A DNA stretch of 64,000 bases from Arthrobacter sp. H-02-3 (GTDB taxonomy: Bacteria > Actinomycetota > Actinomycetes > Actinomycetales > Micrococcaceae), in contig NZ_PYUI01000001.1 of NCBI RefSeq assembly GCF_003097355.1, positions 434,001-498,000 of the forward strand, given 5' to 3'. The translations under genes and the position numbers were made by a program. The notes under the pieces are model-generated. The model did not search any database and was not told the DNA's origin. It was given only the letters and a program-made list of their open reading frames with translations. Below, piece by piece: positions 43,123-52,655 of the stretch; the first letter of the stretch is position 1, and every line of letters begins with the position of its first letter.

Positions 43123-44676
43123 AACAAAGCCGGCCAGCTCGGTGCCCAGCAGGTTGGTGCGGCGCAGCCCGGCACCCTGCCGCAGCAGGATGACGCCGGG
43201 GTGTTCCGCCCCCGGGCGCTGGTGCCGCTCCTCGGTGACGTCCTCCGCGACCAGCAGGTGAGCGGCGGCCAGATCGTGGGCGGCCAGCCAGTCGGCACGC
43301 TCGACCGCCGCGCCCAGGTGCGGCCCCACGGGCTGTTCGATGGGGTACGTGATCTCCTCGAAGCGGGAAATCACCCGCCCGGCGCCGTCAGCCGGCCGGC
43401 GCAGCCAGATCATGCCGAAACCGATTCCCGCCACATTGCGCGAGGCAAAGTCGTCAAGGTACGCCGCATACGAGTCCTGGTAGAGCTGGCGGTCCCGGTT
43501 TTCGGAGGCGTCCTGCAGCCAGGTCTCGGCATACTGCTCCGGCCCCACCTGCTCCCGCTGGATGAACCAGACGTCGGCGGCCGGGTCGGCCCAGCTTTGG
43601 GGCCGTTCGGACCAGGCCGCCCCCGCCTCGATTTCCCAATTGCCCAGGAGCTGGGCCGTTCCACCCGGCGCGAGAACGGAGGGCAGGGCCCGGACCAGCG
43701 AAGAAACGATCTCGTCCCCCGGCAGGCCGCCGTCGCGATAGGTGAACTGGTCCACGGGGGTCTCGCCCAGGCTGCGCGGCGTAATGACGAACGGCGGGTT
43801 GGACACCACCAGCTCGAACTCCTCCCCCGCGACGGGTTCCAGCAGGGACCCGAGCCTCAGGCTCACGCGGGCCTCAGGATCCGCCGGGTCCAGGTGCAGC
43901 TCGGCGGCGTTGAGCAAGAGATTGAACCGGGTGAACGCGAGGGCGCGTTCGGAAATGTCCGTGGCGGTCACGTGCTCCGCGTGGTGGAGCAGATGGAACG
44001 TCTGGATGCCGCAGCCCGTGCCGAGGTCGAGGGCCCTGGCCACATGCCGGCGGGCCGTGACCTGGACCAGGGTGGTGGAGGCCTGCCCGATCCCCAGGAC
44101 GTGGTCGTGACGGAGGACGCCTGCGCGCTGGTGGGCCGCGAGGTCGCTGGCCACCCAGAGGTCCGCCCCGCCGCTCGCCACGCCATCGTCCCCGACAGTG
44201 GGGTCCCAGCCGTACGGCCTCAGATCCACCTTCGCCCGGATCAGGTCCTCGTCGGACCGCTCCACGAGCCCGAGTTCCGTCAGCCCCTCCGTGCGGATGC
44301 CGGGCAGCGCGGCGTCGAGGGTCTCCGCACGCTGCGGCTCGGCCAGGAGACAGAGACGCACGACGGCGGCGAGCGCCGCCGTCGACGGCTCACCGGAGGC
44401 GCGCCCGGTGACGATCAGTGCGGGGATGAGCTGGTCCCGGCTGAGGGCAGAGTGCGCAGCCTCACCCAACAGCCCGGCGACGCCATCCACGGTGTAGCCA
44501 ACGGCCCGCAGGTCCCCGGCCAGGGCCTCGAGGAGGCCGGGGAGGTCGCTCCGCGGCGCCTCCGGAGTGTTGCCGGCCGTGAACGGCGATGAACGAACCG
44601 CCATGGCGGGAGTTGGCGTGGCCGGACGCGGTGCTGCGGGAGCCTGCGGGGCGGGGTTTTGAGCTGAGGACGTCAC
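42967..44676 (-). CDS. Class I SAM-dependent methyltransferase (DUF7059/DUF7782-like)
   Basis: A 569-residue protein. ARALDLGTGCGIQTFHLL (motif I, SAM binding) and ELVVSNPPFVITPR (NPPF, typical of N6-adenine or N5-glutamine methyltransferases) lie in the central domain (about 215-330). An N-terminal helical domain and a C-terminal winged domain flank it, an architecture common in actinobacteria. Likely target is nucleic acid or a translation factor, by motif only. Its 3' end overlaps the convergent MFS gene by 156 bp. Confidence 0.82.
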   Translation of the reverse strand: MTSSAQNPAPQAPAAPRPATPTPAMAVRSSPFTAGNTPEAPRSDLPGLLEALAGDLRAVGYTVDGVAGLLGEAAHSALSRDQLIPALIVTGRASGEPSTAALAAVVRLCLLAEPQRAETLDAALPGIRTEGLTELGLVERSDEDLIRAKVDLRPYGWDPTVGDDGVASGGADLWVASDLAAHQRAGVLRHDHVLGIGQASTTLVQVTARRHVARALDLGTGCGIQTFHLLHHAEHVTATDISERALAFTRFNLLLNAAELHLDPADPEARVSLRLGSLLEPVAGEEFELVVSNPPFVITPRSLGETPVDQFTYRDGGLPGDEIVSSLVRALPSVLAPGGTAQLLGNWEIEAGAAWSERPQSWADPAADVWFIQREQVGPEQYAETWLQDASENRDRQLYQDSYAAYLDDFASRNVAGIGFGMIWLRRPADGAGRVISRFEEITYPIEQPVGPHLGAAVERADWLAAHDLAAAHLLVAEDVTEERHQRPGAEHPGVILLRQGAGLRRTNLLGTELAGFVSACDGDLSVGQIIGALEALLGGYEGFDGAQFRAGLLTEVGNLVRDGFLLPA

Positions 44677-44685
44677 CGCACAAGT

Positions 44686-45564
44686 TTAGTCCCGGGGACT
44701 GGGCGGGGCCGGCGAGAGCCGGGTCTCCGCATAAAGCCGCAGGGCATCCCGGACGAAGGCCGCGCCCTCGGCACCGCCGTAGTTCGCGGCGAACCGGGGA
44801 TCCGCCACGTACATCTCGCCGAGTCCCGTCACGTACCCCTTGATGTCCGGCACGGCAACTGCGGTGCCGCCTGCTGCCCTAGCGCCGGCTCCCTTGCCAC
44901 CGCCTCCTCCCTTGTTACCGCCGGCTCCCTTGCCACCGCCTGCGGCGGGCGGCGCCGCCGGGGTGCCGGGAATGCCCCTGAGCCATTCGACGTGGCGCCG
45001 GGCCAGGTCTTGGGCCTGAACGCTGTCCGCCGTGACGCCCGACTCTGCCGCGGCCCTCCAGTCGGCACCAAGCTGCCGGGACTGTTCCTGCCAGGCAGCC
45101 TTCTCCTCGGCCTGCATGCCGCGCCACCAAGCATCTGAGGTCGCATAGGCGTCCTGGCCCCACCGCTGCTGGACTTCGTCCCGGTACCGGGTGTGGTCGA
45201 AGCCGTCGAACATTTCCTCTGCCATGATCTTTCCTCCCGCTTGCAGTGCCTCAATGGTGTGCCGGACCGAAGCGATCTGCCGCCCCAGCCGGTCCTGTTC
45301 CTGCTGCAGCCACTCCAGATGCCGCCCCAGGGCGTACTCCGCGTCCGCCTGGCCGGCGAGTACGTCCGCGATCGCCGGCAGCCCGAGCCCCAGGTCACGC
45401 AGTAGTAGGATCCGCTGCAGACGGACCAGCGAGTCGGGGCCGTAGTACCGGTAGCCGTTGTTGCCGGTACGGCTGGGCTTGAGCAGGCCGATGTCGTCAT
45501 AGTGACGCAGAGTCCGTCCGCTGGTGCCCGCCAATTTCGCGATTTGTTGGACGGACCAGTCCAT
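44686..45564 (-). CDS. MerR-family regulator with TipAS ligand domain
   Basis: A 292-residue TipA-like activator. The MerR domain (1-75) reads WSVQQIAKLAGTSGRTLRHYDDIGLL...NGYRYYG. A coiled coil (about 80-115) and the TipAS domain (about 125-292, with WWRGMQAEEKAAWQEQ and YVADPRFAANYGG) follow. TipAS domains bind thiopeptide-like antibiotics. A Gly/Lys/Ala-rich stretch of about 35 residues (PAAGGGKGAGGNKGGGGGKG) interrupts TipAS and is unusual. A textbook 19-bp-spacer MerR promoter lies upstream. Confidence 0.88.
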   Translation of the reverse strand: MDWSVQQIAKLAGTSGRTLRHYDDIGLLKPSRTGNNGYRYYGPDSLVRLQRILLLRDLGLGLPAIADVLAGQADAEYALGRHLEWLQQEQDRLGRQIASVRHTIEALQAGGKIMAEEMFDGFDHTRYRDEVQQRWGQDAYATSDAWWRGMQAEEKAAWQEQSRQLGADWRAAAESGVTADSVQAQDLARRHVEWLRGIPGTPAAPPAAGGGKGAGGNKGGGGGKGAGARAAGGTAVAVPDIKGYVTGLGEMYVADPRFAANYGGAEGAAFVRDALRLYAETRLSPAPPSPRD

Positions 45565-45696
45565 ATCTCCTCCTTTGCGTAGGGCCGGCTGCCCCGTCGG
45601 AAGTAGCTTGCCGACGGCGCCGGTCAGCTCGGTTCGCCGTCCCCCGGAGCACCGTCTCCCGGTGCCGCGCTTGTCGCCTGCCGGGCCGTCCCCACG

Positions 45697-45727
45697 ACTC
45701 TAAACTTTGACGTTACGTCAACGTCAA
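45697..45727 (-). promoter_or_regulatory. MerR-type promoter/operator of the TipA-like gene
   Basis: On the minus strand TTGACG (45727-45722) and TAGAGT (45702-45697) are separated by 19 bp instead of 17. The spacer contains the dyad TTGACGTAACGTCAA (7-bp arms, 1-bp centre). Long spacers with a central dyad are the hallmark of MerR-activated promoters. The start codon is about 130 bp downstream, leaving a long 5' leader. Confidence 0.75.
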
Positions 45728-45798
45728 GAGCCCGCGGGAGGCGCCGCTGGACGGCCGGCGCGGCCGGGGGTGAAGCCGCAAGGCGGTAAGTTGGAGGC

Positions 45799-46257
45799 AT
45801 GGTTTTTCCCTCCTCTCACGCGCCGGCGACCCTGCTGGTAAGGCGGACGCTTACGGGCGCGGCCGCAGCCGCCGTCGTGCTGGCCGCAACGGCATGTACC
45901 CCGCCCGGTTCAATTCAGGGCGTCGATGTCCCGGCCTGGAAGGCGACCGCTCTGCCCTCGGCCCCCGGGACTGTGCTGGAGGACGCCGGCAAAATCCTGA
46001 ACCGCGATCCGATCGTCCGGACCGCGTCCGGTGTGCCCGCCGGCACCTACACCCTGACCATGACCTGCGACGGCGGCGGTAAGGCGTTCTTCGCCGTCAG
46101 CCTGGCCGGCCGGCCGCTGACCGAGGCAGGAGCTGCCTGCAACGGCAGCCGCGAAACCGCCCGCATCACGGTGCCCGCCGCGGGCGAGGTGAAGCTCAGC
46201 ACGTCCAGCGTGGACGCCCCAATCATCTACGCCTATCACCTGGCCGCGTCCGAGTAG
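45799..46257 (+). CDS. Small putative lipoprotein, paralogue A
   Basis: A 152-residue protein with a signal peptide ending in a lipobox (VVLAATAC, Cys about residue 33). The mature part contains VPAGTYTLTMTCDGGGKAFFAVSLAGRPL and ends with a beta-rich segment. The next gene encodes the same plan with PAGTYSLTLACRSTARVSFTV, so they are a tandem paralogue pair. No known family is recognised; a small extracellular beta-sandwich is likely. Confidence 0.65.
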   Translation: MVFPSSHAPATLLVRRTLTGAAAAAVVLAATACTPPGSIQGVDVPAWKATALPSAPGTVLEDAGKILNRDPIVRTASGVPAGTYTLTMTCDGGGKAFFAVSLAGRPLTEAGAACNGSRETARITVPAAGEVKLSTSSVDAPIIYAYHLAASE

Positions 46258-46368
46258 GGTCCGCCCGCAACCCGGTCACGGCGGCCGGCTCGGCACCTTC
46301 CGGGAAAACCGCCCGCCGCGGACCTTCGACCTCTGGTGTTTGCATCGGGGCGACCTTAATCTCAGGGT

Positions 46369-46914
46369 ATGCCAACTGTGCCGGCCCGCAGGCTGCCGCG
46401 ACGGCGCACCCCGGCCGCCGCCGCGGTGCTGTCAATTGCGGTGTTCCTCGGGGCGGTCTTGTCCGGCTGCGAGTACGAATACAGCGCCGACCATTGGGAC
46501 GATGGCTCGCCCACTGTTTCCACCGCGCCGACCACCGACGCCGCCCTGCCGCAGGATCCCCATCGCAACGAGCCGGTGTCCGGTGAAGAGCTGGAGCAGT
46601 GGGTCGACGACGCGCTTCCCGACGCCGCGGGGCAGGTTTTTCACACCAGCTACGGCTCCGTGGCGGCCGGCGCGGTGCACACAGAGACGACAACGCAACT
46701 GCCTGCCGGTACCTATTCCCTGACGCTGGCGTGCCGCAGCACGGCCCGGGTGTCTTTCACCGTCCGCAATGGGGAAGAGTCGCTGGTAGACCTGAGCCTG
46801 CGTTGCGGAACTTCACGAGTGAACGTCGTCTCGCTGCCCGTGGACGCGGTGCTCTCCGTCCAGGTGACCGGGCGGGCCGCAGCAAACTTCGCCTACCGCG
46901 TGAGCCGGATCTGA
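46369..46914 (+). CDS. Small putative lipoprotein, paralogue B
   Basis: A 181-residue protein with a lipobox (AVLSGC, Cys about residue 35) followed by an acidic linker (EYEYSADHWDDGSPT) and a C-terminal domain, LPAGTYSLTLACRSTARVSFTVRNGEESLVDLSLRCG. That domain shares the PAGTY(T/S)LT(M/L)(T/A)C core with the upstream paralogue and ends in a similar YRVSRI/YHLAASE strand. The paired cysteines probably form a disulfide. Function unknown. Confidence 0.65.
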   Translation: MPTVPARRLPRRRTPAAAAVLSIAVFLGAVLSGCEYEYSADHWDDGSPTVSTAPTTDAALPQDPHRNEPVSGEELEQWVDDALPDAAGQVFHTSYGSVAAGAVHTETTTQLPAGTYSLTLACRSTARVSFTVRNGEESLVDLSLRCGTSRVNVVSLPVDAVLSVQVTGRAAANFAYRVSRI

Positions 46915-46937
46915 GACAACCCTCGCACTGGGGGCCG

Positions 46938-46973
46938 CGCCTCTTGCGTAGGCAACGCCTCTTGCGTAAGCAA
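46938..46973 (+). repeat. 18-bp tandem duplication
   Basis: CGCCTCTTGCGTAGGCAA is followed directly by CGCCTCTTGCGTAAGCAA, one base different. It lies in the short gap between the lipoprotein gene and the end of the rhodanese gene. No function is evident. Confidence 0.7.
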
Positions 46974-47049
46974 CGCCCAACGGGCGGGGCCGCGCGTGCA
47001 GGGGGCCTCGGGGCGCCAGGACCGGCTGGGATAGTCCAGCCTCAGCCGA

Positions 47050-47943
47050 TCAGGCGGCGCAGCCCTCGGGGCATCGCAGGGTTTCAGGGCTCGCTGCGCA
47101 CCTGGCACAGTAAAGCGTGAGGGTCCGGCAGCTCGGATTGGAGCAGTTCTCGAACTTGCTCGTGGGCGCCGAGCAGCGGACGCACTGGCCGATGGTCTTG
47201 GCGTCCTCGCTGAACTCCAGGTGCATGCGCTTGTCGAACACGTACAGGGATCCCTCCCACAGGCCGTGGTCCTTGAAGATCTCTCCGTACCGGACAATGC
47301 CGCCGTCGAGCTGGTAGACCTCCTTGAACCCGCGGTTCACCATGAGGCTCGACAGCACCTCGCAGCGAATGCCGCCCGTGCAGTAGGTGACAACCGGCTT
47401 GTCCTTGAGGGCATCGTATTTGCCCGAGTCGAGTTCTTTGATGAAGTCGTGGGTGGTAGCGACGTCGGGGACCACCGCATCCTTGAACTTTCCGATCTGG
47501 GCCTCGAAGCCGTTGCGTCCGTCGAAGAACACGACATCGTCGCCCTGTTCCTTCTTGGCTTCAATGAGTTCGTGGAGTTCCTCGGGTTTGAGGTGCGTCC
47601 CGCCGCCCACCACGCCGTCGGCGTCGACTTTCAGCTCGCCCGGGGCGCCGAAGGAGACGATTTCATCCCGCACCTTGACGCTGAGGCGCGGGAAGTCTGC
47701 CGCCCCGCCGTCGGACCACTTCACGTCGATCCCGTGGAATCCCTTGTACTCCCGCGTGGTCTTGACGTATTGCTTCACGGCGTTCAGCTCCCCGCCGACC
47801 GTGGCGTTGATGCCGTCCTTGGAGATGATGATGCGGCCGGTGAGGCCGAGTTTTTCGCATAGCGCGCGCTGCCACAGCCGGACGGCGTCCGGGTCAGCGA
47901 GGGGGGTAAATCCGTAAAAGAGCACAATCCTGTTCAAAGCCAC
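47050..47943 (-). CDS. trhO: tRNA uridine(34) hydroxylase TrhO (rhodanese-related)
   Basis: A 297-residue protein: N-terminal acylphosphatase-like domain ([38 protein letters not shown]), central rhodanese domain with active-site Cys in [16 protein letters not shown], and a Cys-rich end ([22 protein letters not shown]...CARC) that probably binds zinc. TrhO makes 5-hydroxyuridine at the tRNA wobble base. The open frame extends far upstream, but GTG 47943 (VALNRIVLF) begins the conserved domain; TTG 47937 is an alternative. Confidence 0.9.
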   Translation of the reverse strand: MALNRIVLFYGFTPLADPDAVRLWQRALCEKLGLTGRIIISKDGINATVGGELNAVKQYVKTTREYKGFHGIDVKWSDGGAADFPRLSVKVRDEIVSFGAPGELKVDADGVVGGGTHLKPEELHELIEAKKEQGDDVVFFDGRNGFEAQIGKFKDAVVPDVATTHDFIKELDSGKYDALKDKPVVTYCTGGIRCEVLSSLMVNRGFKEVYQLDGGIVRYGEIFKDHGLWEGSLYVFDKRMHLEFSEDAKTIGQCVRCSAPTSKFENCSNPSCRTLTLYCARCAASPETLRCPEGCAA

Positions 47944-48060
47944 ACTTTTAAGGGTACTGGCTGGGACGGGAGGCCGGGAGACAGTCACAATTCCATAAGC
48001 GAGCACACTTCCCGGACCCGGCCCCTGTTGCTTGTGGCACGGCTGGAATACGCTCATCAC

Positions 48061-48753
48061 ATGAGTCTTGACGCCATGGTTGAAGACACCACTCATCTGC
48101 TGGAAATCTGGGTTGCCGGATGGGCAGGTTGTCGCGGATATGAGACGCGCAGGGAGGGACGGTTCCCTGCGGCCTTGCGCGCGGACACCACCGGTCAATG
48201 GGAATATTTTGCCTTCGACCCGTCCGATTCGGAGTTTGCGGAGCTGGCGGCGAGGACGGCTGAAGTGCCGGCCCGAGTCCTCACGATCCTCACCAATGAC
48301 GTGGCCCGGTACACGTTCCTCGGCCAGGAAAACGGCCTCCATGTCACCTCGGCTTCCCAGACCATGATGATCGTGGACATGGAGACTCAGGACTCGGAGG
48401 ACCCCTGGCTTTCCGACGACGACCTCAAGCTGGAGACGTCCCGGACGGACGGCGTGCACCACGCTGTGGTCCACGCAGGCGAAGAGACCGCCGCGAGCGG
48501 GCGCGTATTTGTGGTGGGACACACCGCCATCTTCGACAAGATCGTGACGGCGCCTGCGTACCAGCGGCGGGGACTGGGCAGCTTCATCATGAAGGCCCTG
48601 GCGGCCCAGGCCTTCGAACACGACGTCGACTCCGGGCTGCTGCTCGCCTCGCTGGACGGCCAAAAGCTCTATTCGCACCTCGGCTGGCGCATGGTCTGCC
48701 ACGTTCTGATGCTGTCGACCTCGGACGAAGGCGCTGACCTCTCCGTCGGCTGA
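48061..48753 (+). CDS. GNAT-family N-acetyltransferase
   Basis: A 230-residue protein whose C-terminal half holds the GNAT acetyl-CoA loop ([25 protein letters not shown]/RxxGxG/A type) and a final [17 protein letters not shown]. The N-terminal half is a second GNAT-like lobe without the loop ([19 protein letters not shown]). ATG 48061 begins the domain; ATG 48028 is in frame. Substrate unknown. Confidence 0.82.
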   Translation: MSLDAMVEDTTHLLEIWVAGWAGCRGYETRREGRFPAALRADTTGQWEYFAFDPSDSEFAELAARTAEVPARVLTILTNDVARYTFLGQENGLHVTSASQTMMIVDMETQDSEDPWLSDDDLKLETSRTDGVHHAVVHAGEETAASGRVFVVGHTAIFDKIVTAPAYQRRGLGSFIMKALAAQAFEHDVDSGLLLASLDGQKLYSHLGWRMVCHVLMLSTSDEGADLSVG

Positions 48754-48830
48754 GGCTCTGCGCGTGCCGGGCGCTGCGGGACCCGGGCTGCCTTCTCCGG
48801 CGATTTGAGGCCGGATGAAAGAATGTGTGA

Positions 48831-51341
48831 GTGAACCCGCATGAGTCCCTGATTCCGCTGCTGGGCCGAGGTCCGGACCCGGAACAGCTGCGTCATGTGC
48901 GAACGATCCCCGCCCGCCAGGCCGTCAATGCGCCGTGGCCGGGCTGGGCCCACCCGGATCTCGTGACAGCCTACGGTTCCCTTGGCATCCACGAGCCCTA
49001 CCGCCACCAGGTGCAGGCCGCCGAGTTGGCCCACGCCGGAGAACACGTGGTCATTGCCACCGGCACGGCGTCCGGCAAGTCCCTGGCGTACCAGCTACCA
49101 GCCTTGGACGCGATCCACCGTTCCGAACTCAGGGTCCTGGCCGATCCCGGAAAGATCCACGACGACGGCGCCGTGACCCTCTATCTGTCCCCCACCAAGG
49201 CCCTCGCAGCGGACCAGCTGGCCGCGATCCGCGCGCTGAAACTCCCCACCGTCCGGGCCGAAACCTACGACGGCGACACCGATCCCGCGTCCCGGCGCTG
49301 GATCCGGGACCATGCGAACTTCATCCTCGCCAATCCTGACATGCTGCACTTCGGCATCCTCCCGAACCATGCCTGGTGGGCCCGGTTCTTCCGGCGCCTC
49401 CGCTATGTGATCGTGGACGAGGCCCACAGCTATCGCGGAGTGTTCGGCTCCCATGTCGCCAACCTCATGCGCCGGCTGCGCCGGATCTGTGCCTACTACA
49501 GCCCGGGCGGCTCCCACCCGGGCCCCGTGTTCATCGCGGCGTCGGCCACGGCGTCAGAGCCCGGAACGTCCTTCGGCAGGCTCATCGGCGCACCGGTCCG
49601 TGCCGTTTCCGAAGACAGCTCGCCCCACGGATCCACGACCGTAGCTTTCTGGGAGCCTGCCCTGACCGAAGTGCGGGGCGAGAACGGCGCCAAGGAGCGG
49701 CGTACCGCCGTCGCCGAGACCGCCGATCTGCTGGCCAATCTCGTGTCCTCCCGGACCCGGACCATTGCCTTCATCAAATCCAGGCGCGGAGCCGAGACGA
49801 TTTCCTCCATTGCCAAACGCCTGCTCGATGAAGTGGACCCCAGCCTGCCGCAGCGTGTGGCCGCCTACCGCTCGGGCTACCTGCCGGAGGAGCGGCGGGC
49901 GCTGGAAAAGTCGTTGCGCTCGGGTGAGCTGCTGGGCGTCTCGAGCACGTCTGCGCTGGAGCTGGGCATCGACATTTCCGGTCTCGACGCCGTCCTGGTG
50001 GCCGGATGGCCAGGCACCCGCGCGTCGTTGTTCCAGCAGATCGGCCGGGCGGGCAGGGCCGGGCAGGACGCGATCGCGGCCTTCGTAGCCAGCGACGACC
50101 CGCTGGATACCTATCTGGTGAACCACCCCGAGGCGATTTTCGACGTCTCGGTGGAAGCCACGGTCTTCGATCCCTCCAATCCCTATGTGCTGGGCCCGCA
50201 TCTCTGCGCCGCCGCCGCGGAACTTCCGCTGGGGTTCGCCGAACTTGACCTTTTCGGGGCCACCTCGGAGAAGCTGCTGGAGCGCCTGGTGGCGCAGGGC
50301 TACCTGCGCAAACGGCCGGCCGGCTGGTTTTGGACCCACCCGCAGAGTGCTGCGGCCATGGTGAACCTGCGCGCCGACGGCGGGGGTCCGGTGAGCATCG
50401 TGGATGCCGACACCGGGTCCCTGCTCGGCACCATGGATTCGCCCCAGACCCACTACCAGGCCCACACCGGCGCCGTCTACGTCCACCAGGGCGACAGCTA
50501 CGTCGTGGAGGACCTCAATGAGGGCGATCACTGCGTGATGGTGCGCCGGGCGAACCCCGACTACTACACCACCGCCCGCGACGTGACCCAGATCGAGATC
50601 CTCGAAACCGAACGCACCACCCGGTGGGGCGACGTGGCCGTACATTTCGGCGAGGTCAAGGTGACGACCCAGGTGGTCTCGTTCCAGCGCAAGGCACTGA
50701 TTTCAAATGAAATCCTCGGGGAAGAACCACTGGAACTGGGGGCCAGAGACCTGTTTACCAAGGCGGTCTGGTTCGTTGTGGACAACCGCTCGCTGACCGG
50801 CGCGGGACTGATCGAGGCGCAGTTCCCCGGAGCCCTGCATGCCGCCGAGCACGCAGCCATCGGTCTCCTGCCGCTCGTGGCCTCCAGCGACCGCTGGGAC
50901 ATCGGCGGGGTGTCCACCGCCATCCACGCCGACACCGGGGTGCCTACCATCTTCGTCTACGACGGCCATCCCGGCGGGGCTGGCTTCGCCGAACGCGGAT
51001 ACGACAAGGCCCGGGTGTGGCTGACCGCCACGCGGGACGCCATCAAGGCCTGCGAATGCGAGTCCGGTTGCCCATCTTGTGTCCAGTCACCCAAGTGCGG
51101 CAACAAGAACAACCCTCTCGACAAGGACGCCGCCGTCACCTTGATTGACGTGCTGCTGAAAGACGCCAGCGAGCTGATGAACGCCGACAGCACTGGGACG
51201 GGGGCGGCTGGCACGGCTGCTGCTGGCACGGCCGTTGCGGGCGCCGGCGCGGCGGGTGCGGCCACGGCCGCTGCCGGTACGGCGGCCGGTACAGCGGTCG
51301 GTACGGAAAAAGATCCCGCCCAACCGCTCCGCGCCGGATAG
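48831..51341 (+). CDS. DEAD/DEAH helicase with DUF1998 zinc domain (MrfA-like)
   Basis: An 836-residue superfamily 2 helicase: Walker A in [22 protein letters not shown] box [11 protein letters not shown], motif V/VI region [17 protein letters not shown] and [10 protein letters not shown]. The C-terminal DUF1998 domain ends with the four-cysteine [21 protein letters not shown] cluster. Bacillus MrfA, with this architecture, repairs mitomycin adducts. An Ala/Gly/Thr low-complexity tail of about 50 residues ([10 protein letters not shown]) follows the domain. GTG 48831 is the start. Confidence 0.9.
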   Translation: MNPHESLIPLLGRGPDPEQLRHVRTIPARQAVNAPWPGWAHPDLVTAYGSLGIHEPYRHQVQAAELAHAGEHVVIATGTASGKSLAYQLPALDAIHRSELRVLADPGKIHDDGAVTLYLSPTKALAADQLAAIRALKLPTVRAETYDGDTDPASRRWIRDHANFILANPDMLHFGILPNHAWWARFFRRLRYVIVDEAHSYRGVFGSHVANLMRRLRRICAYYSPGGSHPGPVFIAASATASEPGTSFGRLIGAPVRAVSEDSSPHGSTTVAFWEPALTEVRGENGAKERRTAVAETADLLANLVSSRTRTIAFIKSRRGAETISSIAKRLLDEVDPSLPQRVAAYRSGYLPEERRALEKSLRSGELLGVSSTSALELGIDISGLDAVLVAGWPGTRASLFQQIGRAGRAGQDAIAAFVASDDPLDTYLVNHPEAIFDVSVEATVFDPSNPYVLGPHLCAAAAELPLGFAELDLFGATSEKLLERLVAQGYLRKRPAGWFWTHPQSAAAMVNLRADGGGPVSIVDADTGSLLGTMDSPQTHYQAHTGAVYVHQGDSYVVEDLNEGDHCVMVRRANPDYYTTARDVTQIEILETERTTRWGDVAVHFGEVKVTTQVVSFQRKALISNEILGEEPLELGARDLFTKAVWFVVDNRSLTGAGLIEAQFPGALHAAEHAAIGLLPLVASSDRWDIGGVSTAIHADTGVPTIFVYDGHPGGAGFAERGYDKARVWLTATRDAIKACECESGCPSCVQSPKCGNKNNPLDKDAAVTLIDVLLKDASELMNADSTGTGAAGTAAAGTAVAGAGAAGAATAAAGTAAGTAVGTEKDPAQPLRAG

Positions 51342-51346
51342 CACGT

Positions 51347-51402
51347 TTTGGCGCGGCCCTAGCAGGGCCGCCATAGCGCGTTTGGCGCGGCCCTAGCAGG
51401 GC
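51347..51402 (+). repeat. 22-bp direct repeat pair with hairpins
   Basis: TTTGGCGCGGCCCTAGCAGGGC occurs at 51347-51368 and again at 51381-51402 (34-bp period). Each copy contains GCCCT-AGC-AGGGC, a 5-bp hairpin. It begins 6 bp after the helicase stop, so it probably terminates transcription between the helicase and the convergent Tad genes. Confidence 0.7.
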
Positions 51403-51466
51403 GTGCCAGCGGGTGAATCCCGGTTGTTTCGAAGCGCCGCGCGTCCTGCCGCGGGCAAAGCAGCCC

Positions 51467-51910
51467 TCACGGTGAGGGTCCGTTCCGGGGCGCCGGGGGT
51501 GGACCGGCCCTGGCCAGACCTCTGGCAGCGCCGAGGAACGGCCCGATGTTGATCTCGGTGCTGACCTGGACTGACGTGTCCGCGCCCTTCGAGCAGGCGA
51601 GCACAATGGCATTGTTCTTCCGTGCGACCTCCCGGGCGACGGCGCACGGCTCACCGGATGTGATTCCTCGGGCGGCGTCCGCTGCCGCCAGGGCTGCGAG
51701 GTCGGCAGCCGCCGCAGCCCTGGCCGCAGCGACGGCTGACTGAGCCAGAAGCAGCAACAAGACTGCCGCCATGATCACGACCAGCCCGAGTCCCAAGGCC
51801 AGGACCGTCCCTGATCCCCGCTCCCGCGGCCGGCAGCGGTACACGTCATGGCCTGGGGACGGAGTCCGGTGCCATGGCCCGCTGGCCCCGGCACTAACCG
51901 GCGACGTCAT
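51467..51910 (-). CDS. Rv3654c-like TadE-related secreted protein
   Basis: A 147-residue protein: RERGSGTVLALGLGLVVIMAAVLLLLLAQ is the pilin-like hydrophobic N-helix (about 31-58), followed by ARAAAAADLAALAAADAARG and one CAVAREVARKNN...LAC disulfide-type pair. It matches the flp-locus genes called helicase/secretion neighbourhood TadE-like in actinobacteria. Its ATG overlaps the TadE stop by 4 bp (ATGA), so it is coupled to it. Confidence 0.82.
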   Translation of the reverse strand: MTSPVSAGASGPWHRTPSPGHDVYRCRPRERGSGTVLALGLGLVVIMAAVLLLLLAQSAVAAARAAAAADLAALAAADAARGITSGEPCAVAREVARKNNAIVLACSKGADTSVQVSTEINIGPFLGAARGLARAGPPPAPRNGPSP

Positions 51911-52353
51911 GTGCCCGTCCCGAGCGGGAAGCCCCATCCACCCGGGACAGGTTGTGCCGCGCCGGGGGTTTCCGGACGCGCCCAGGCACTGGCGCTCAGG
52001 GTCCACGGAATGAGGGAACCGACAGCCCCGGGGACACGGCCGGACACCGTGACCCTGAGCCATTCGCCGTCGAGGGCCACGGTCGACGCTGCGGTTTCGC
52101 CGGCAAGCTGGCGGACAATCCCTCCGACTTCGACGGCTGCGGCTCCTCTGGCCAGCGCACGGGCACCACCCCGGGCCGCTTCCTCGACGCGAAGTTGCAT
52201 CACCCCGGCTGCCGAACCCGCGAGCAGCATGGCGAGCAGAAAGACGACCGACGGCAGCGCCACGGCGAACTCCGCTGTGACCGCCCCGAGGCAGTCCGGG
52301 GTTCGCGGCGACCCCCGCCGCCCACTCCCACCCGCGCGCCAGACCCACGTCAT
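51907..52353 (-). CDS. TadE-family minor pilin-like protein
   Basis: A 148-residue protein with CLGAVTAEFAVALPSVVFLLAMLLAG (about 21-46), the TadE glutamate-at-position-5 helix processed like a class III signal. The rest is a small extracellular domain. It overlaps the end of the DUF4244 gene fragment by 4 bp (ATGA). With its neighbour it is the end of a Tad/Flp pilus locus; the ATPase and membrane genes expected upstream are absent from this window. Confidence 0.82.
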   Translation of the reverse strand: MTWVWRAGGSGRRGSPRTPDCLGAVTAEFAVALPSVVFLLAMLLAGSAAGVMQLRVEEAARGGARALARGAAAVEVGGIVRQLAGETAASTVALDGEWLRVTVSGRVPGAVGSLIPWTLSASAWARPETPGAAQPVPGGWGFPLGTGT

Positions 52354-52484
52354 GGCAGCGTAAGCGCCGTGCGGATGAGGTTCAGGAGGAACCCCCGGAC
52401 CTCATCACTGCGCATGATGAACACGAGAACTCCGGCAAACCCCACGGCGGCGAGTGTTGCGATGGCGTATTCGGCTGTTGTTTT
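52350..52484 (-). pseudogene. DUF4244 pilin-like gene, 5' part removed by insertion
   Basis: The minus strand from 52484 reads TTAEYAIATLAAVGFAGVLV and continues FIMRSDEVRGFLLNLIRT to a stop at 52350, the conserved end of DUF4244 Flp-pilin-like proteins. Upstream the frame meets TAA at 52490-52488, and the Met-Thr and basic leader normally present are replaced by unrelated AT-rich DNA. The break therefore lies between about 52478 and 52490. The fragment has no start codon, so Tad pilus assembly is probably lost or displaced. Confidence 0.8.
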
Positions 52485-52655
52485 TGCTTAAACAGTGTCT
52501 GAATACTTGACGCTCCACCGGGAAGTGAGTAGTAATTGCTTTTGCACGCGATTTGCTCGATTCCTGTCAAGCGTGTATGAATCTGCCAAAGTTGCCATCC
52601 AAATTTTCTTTGTGAAGTCATTGCAAATTTTCGCGTCTGAAAGTAACGTCGCGTC

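Noticed and set aside
52495..52655. Terminal inverted repeats of the recombinase element
   Set aside because: TTGACGCT and GTCAAGCG near 52507 and 52567 look related but do not form a consistent inverted repeat, and no matching right end was seen.
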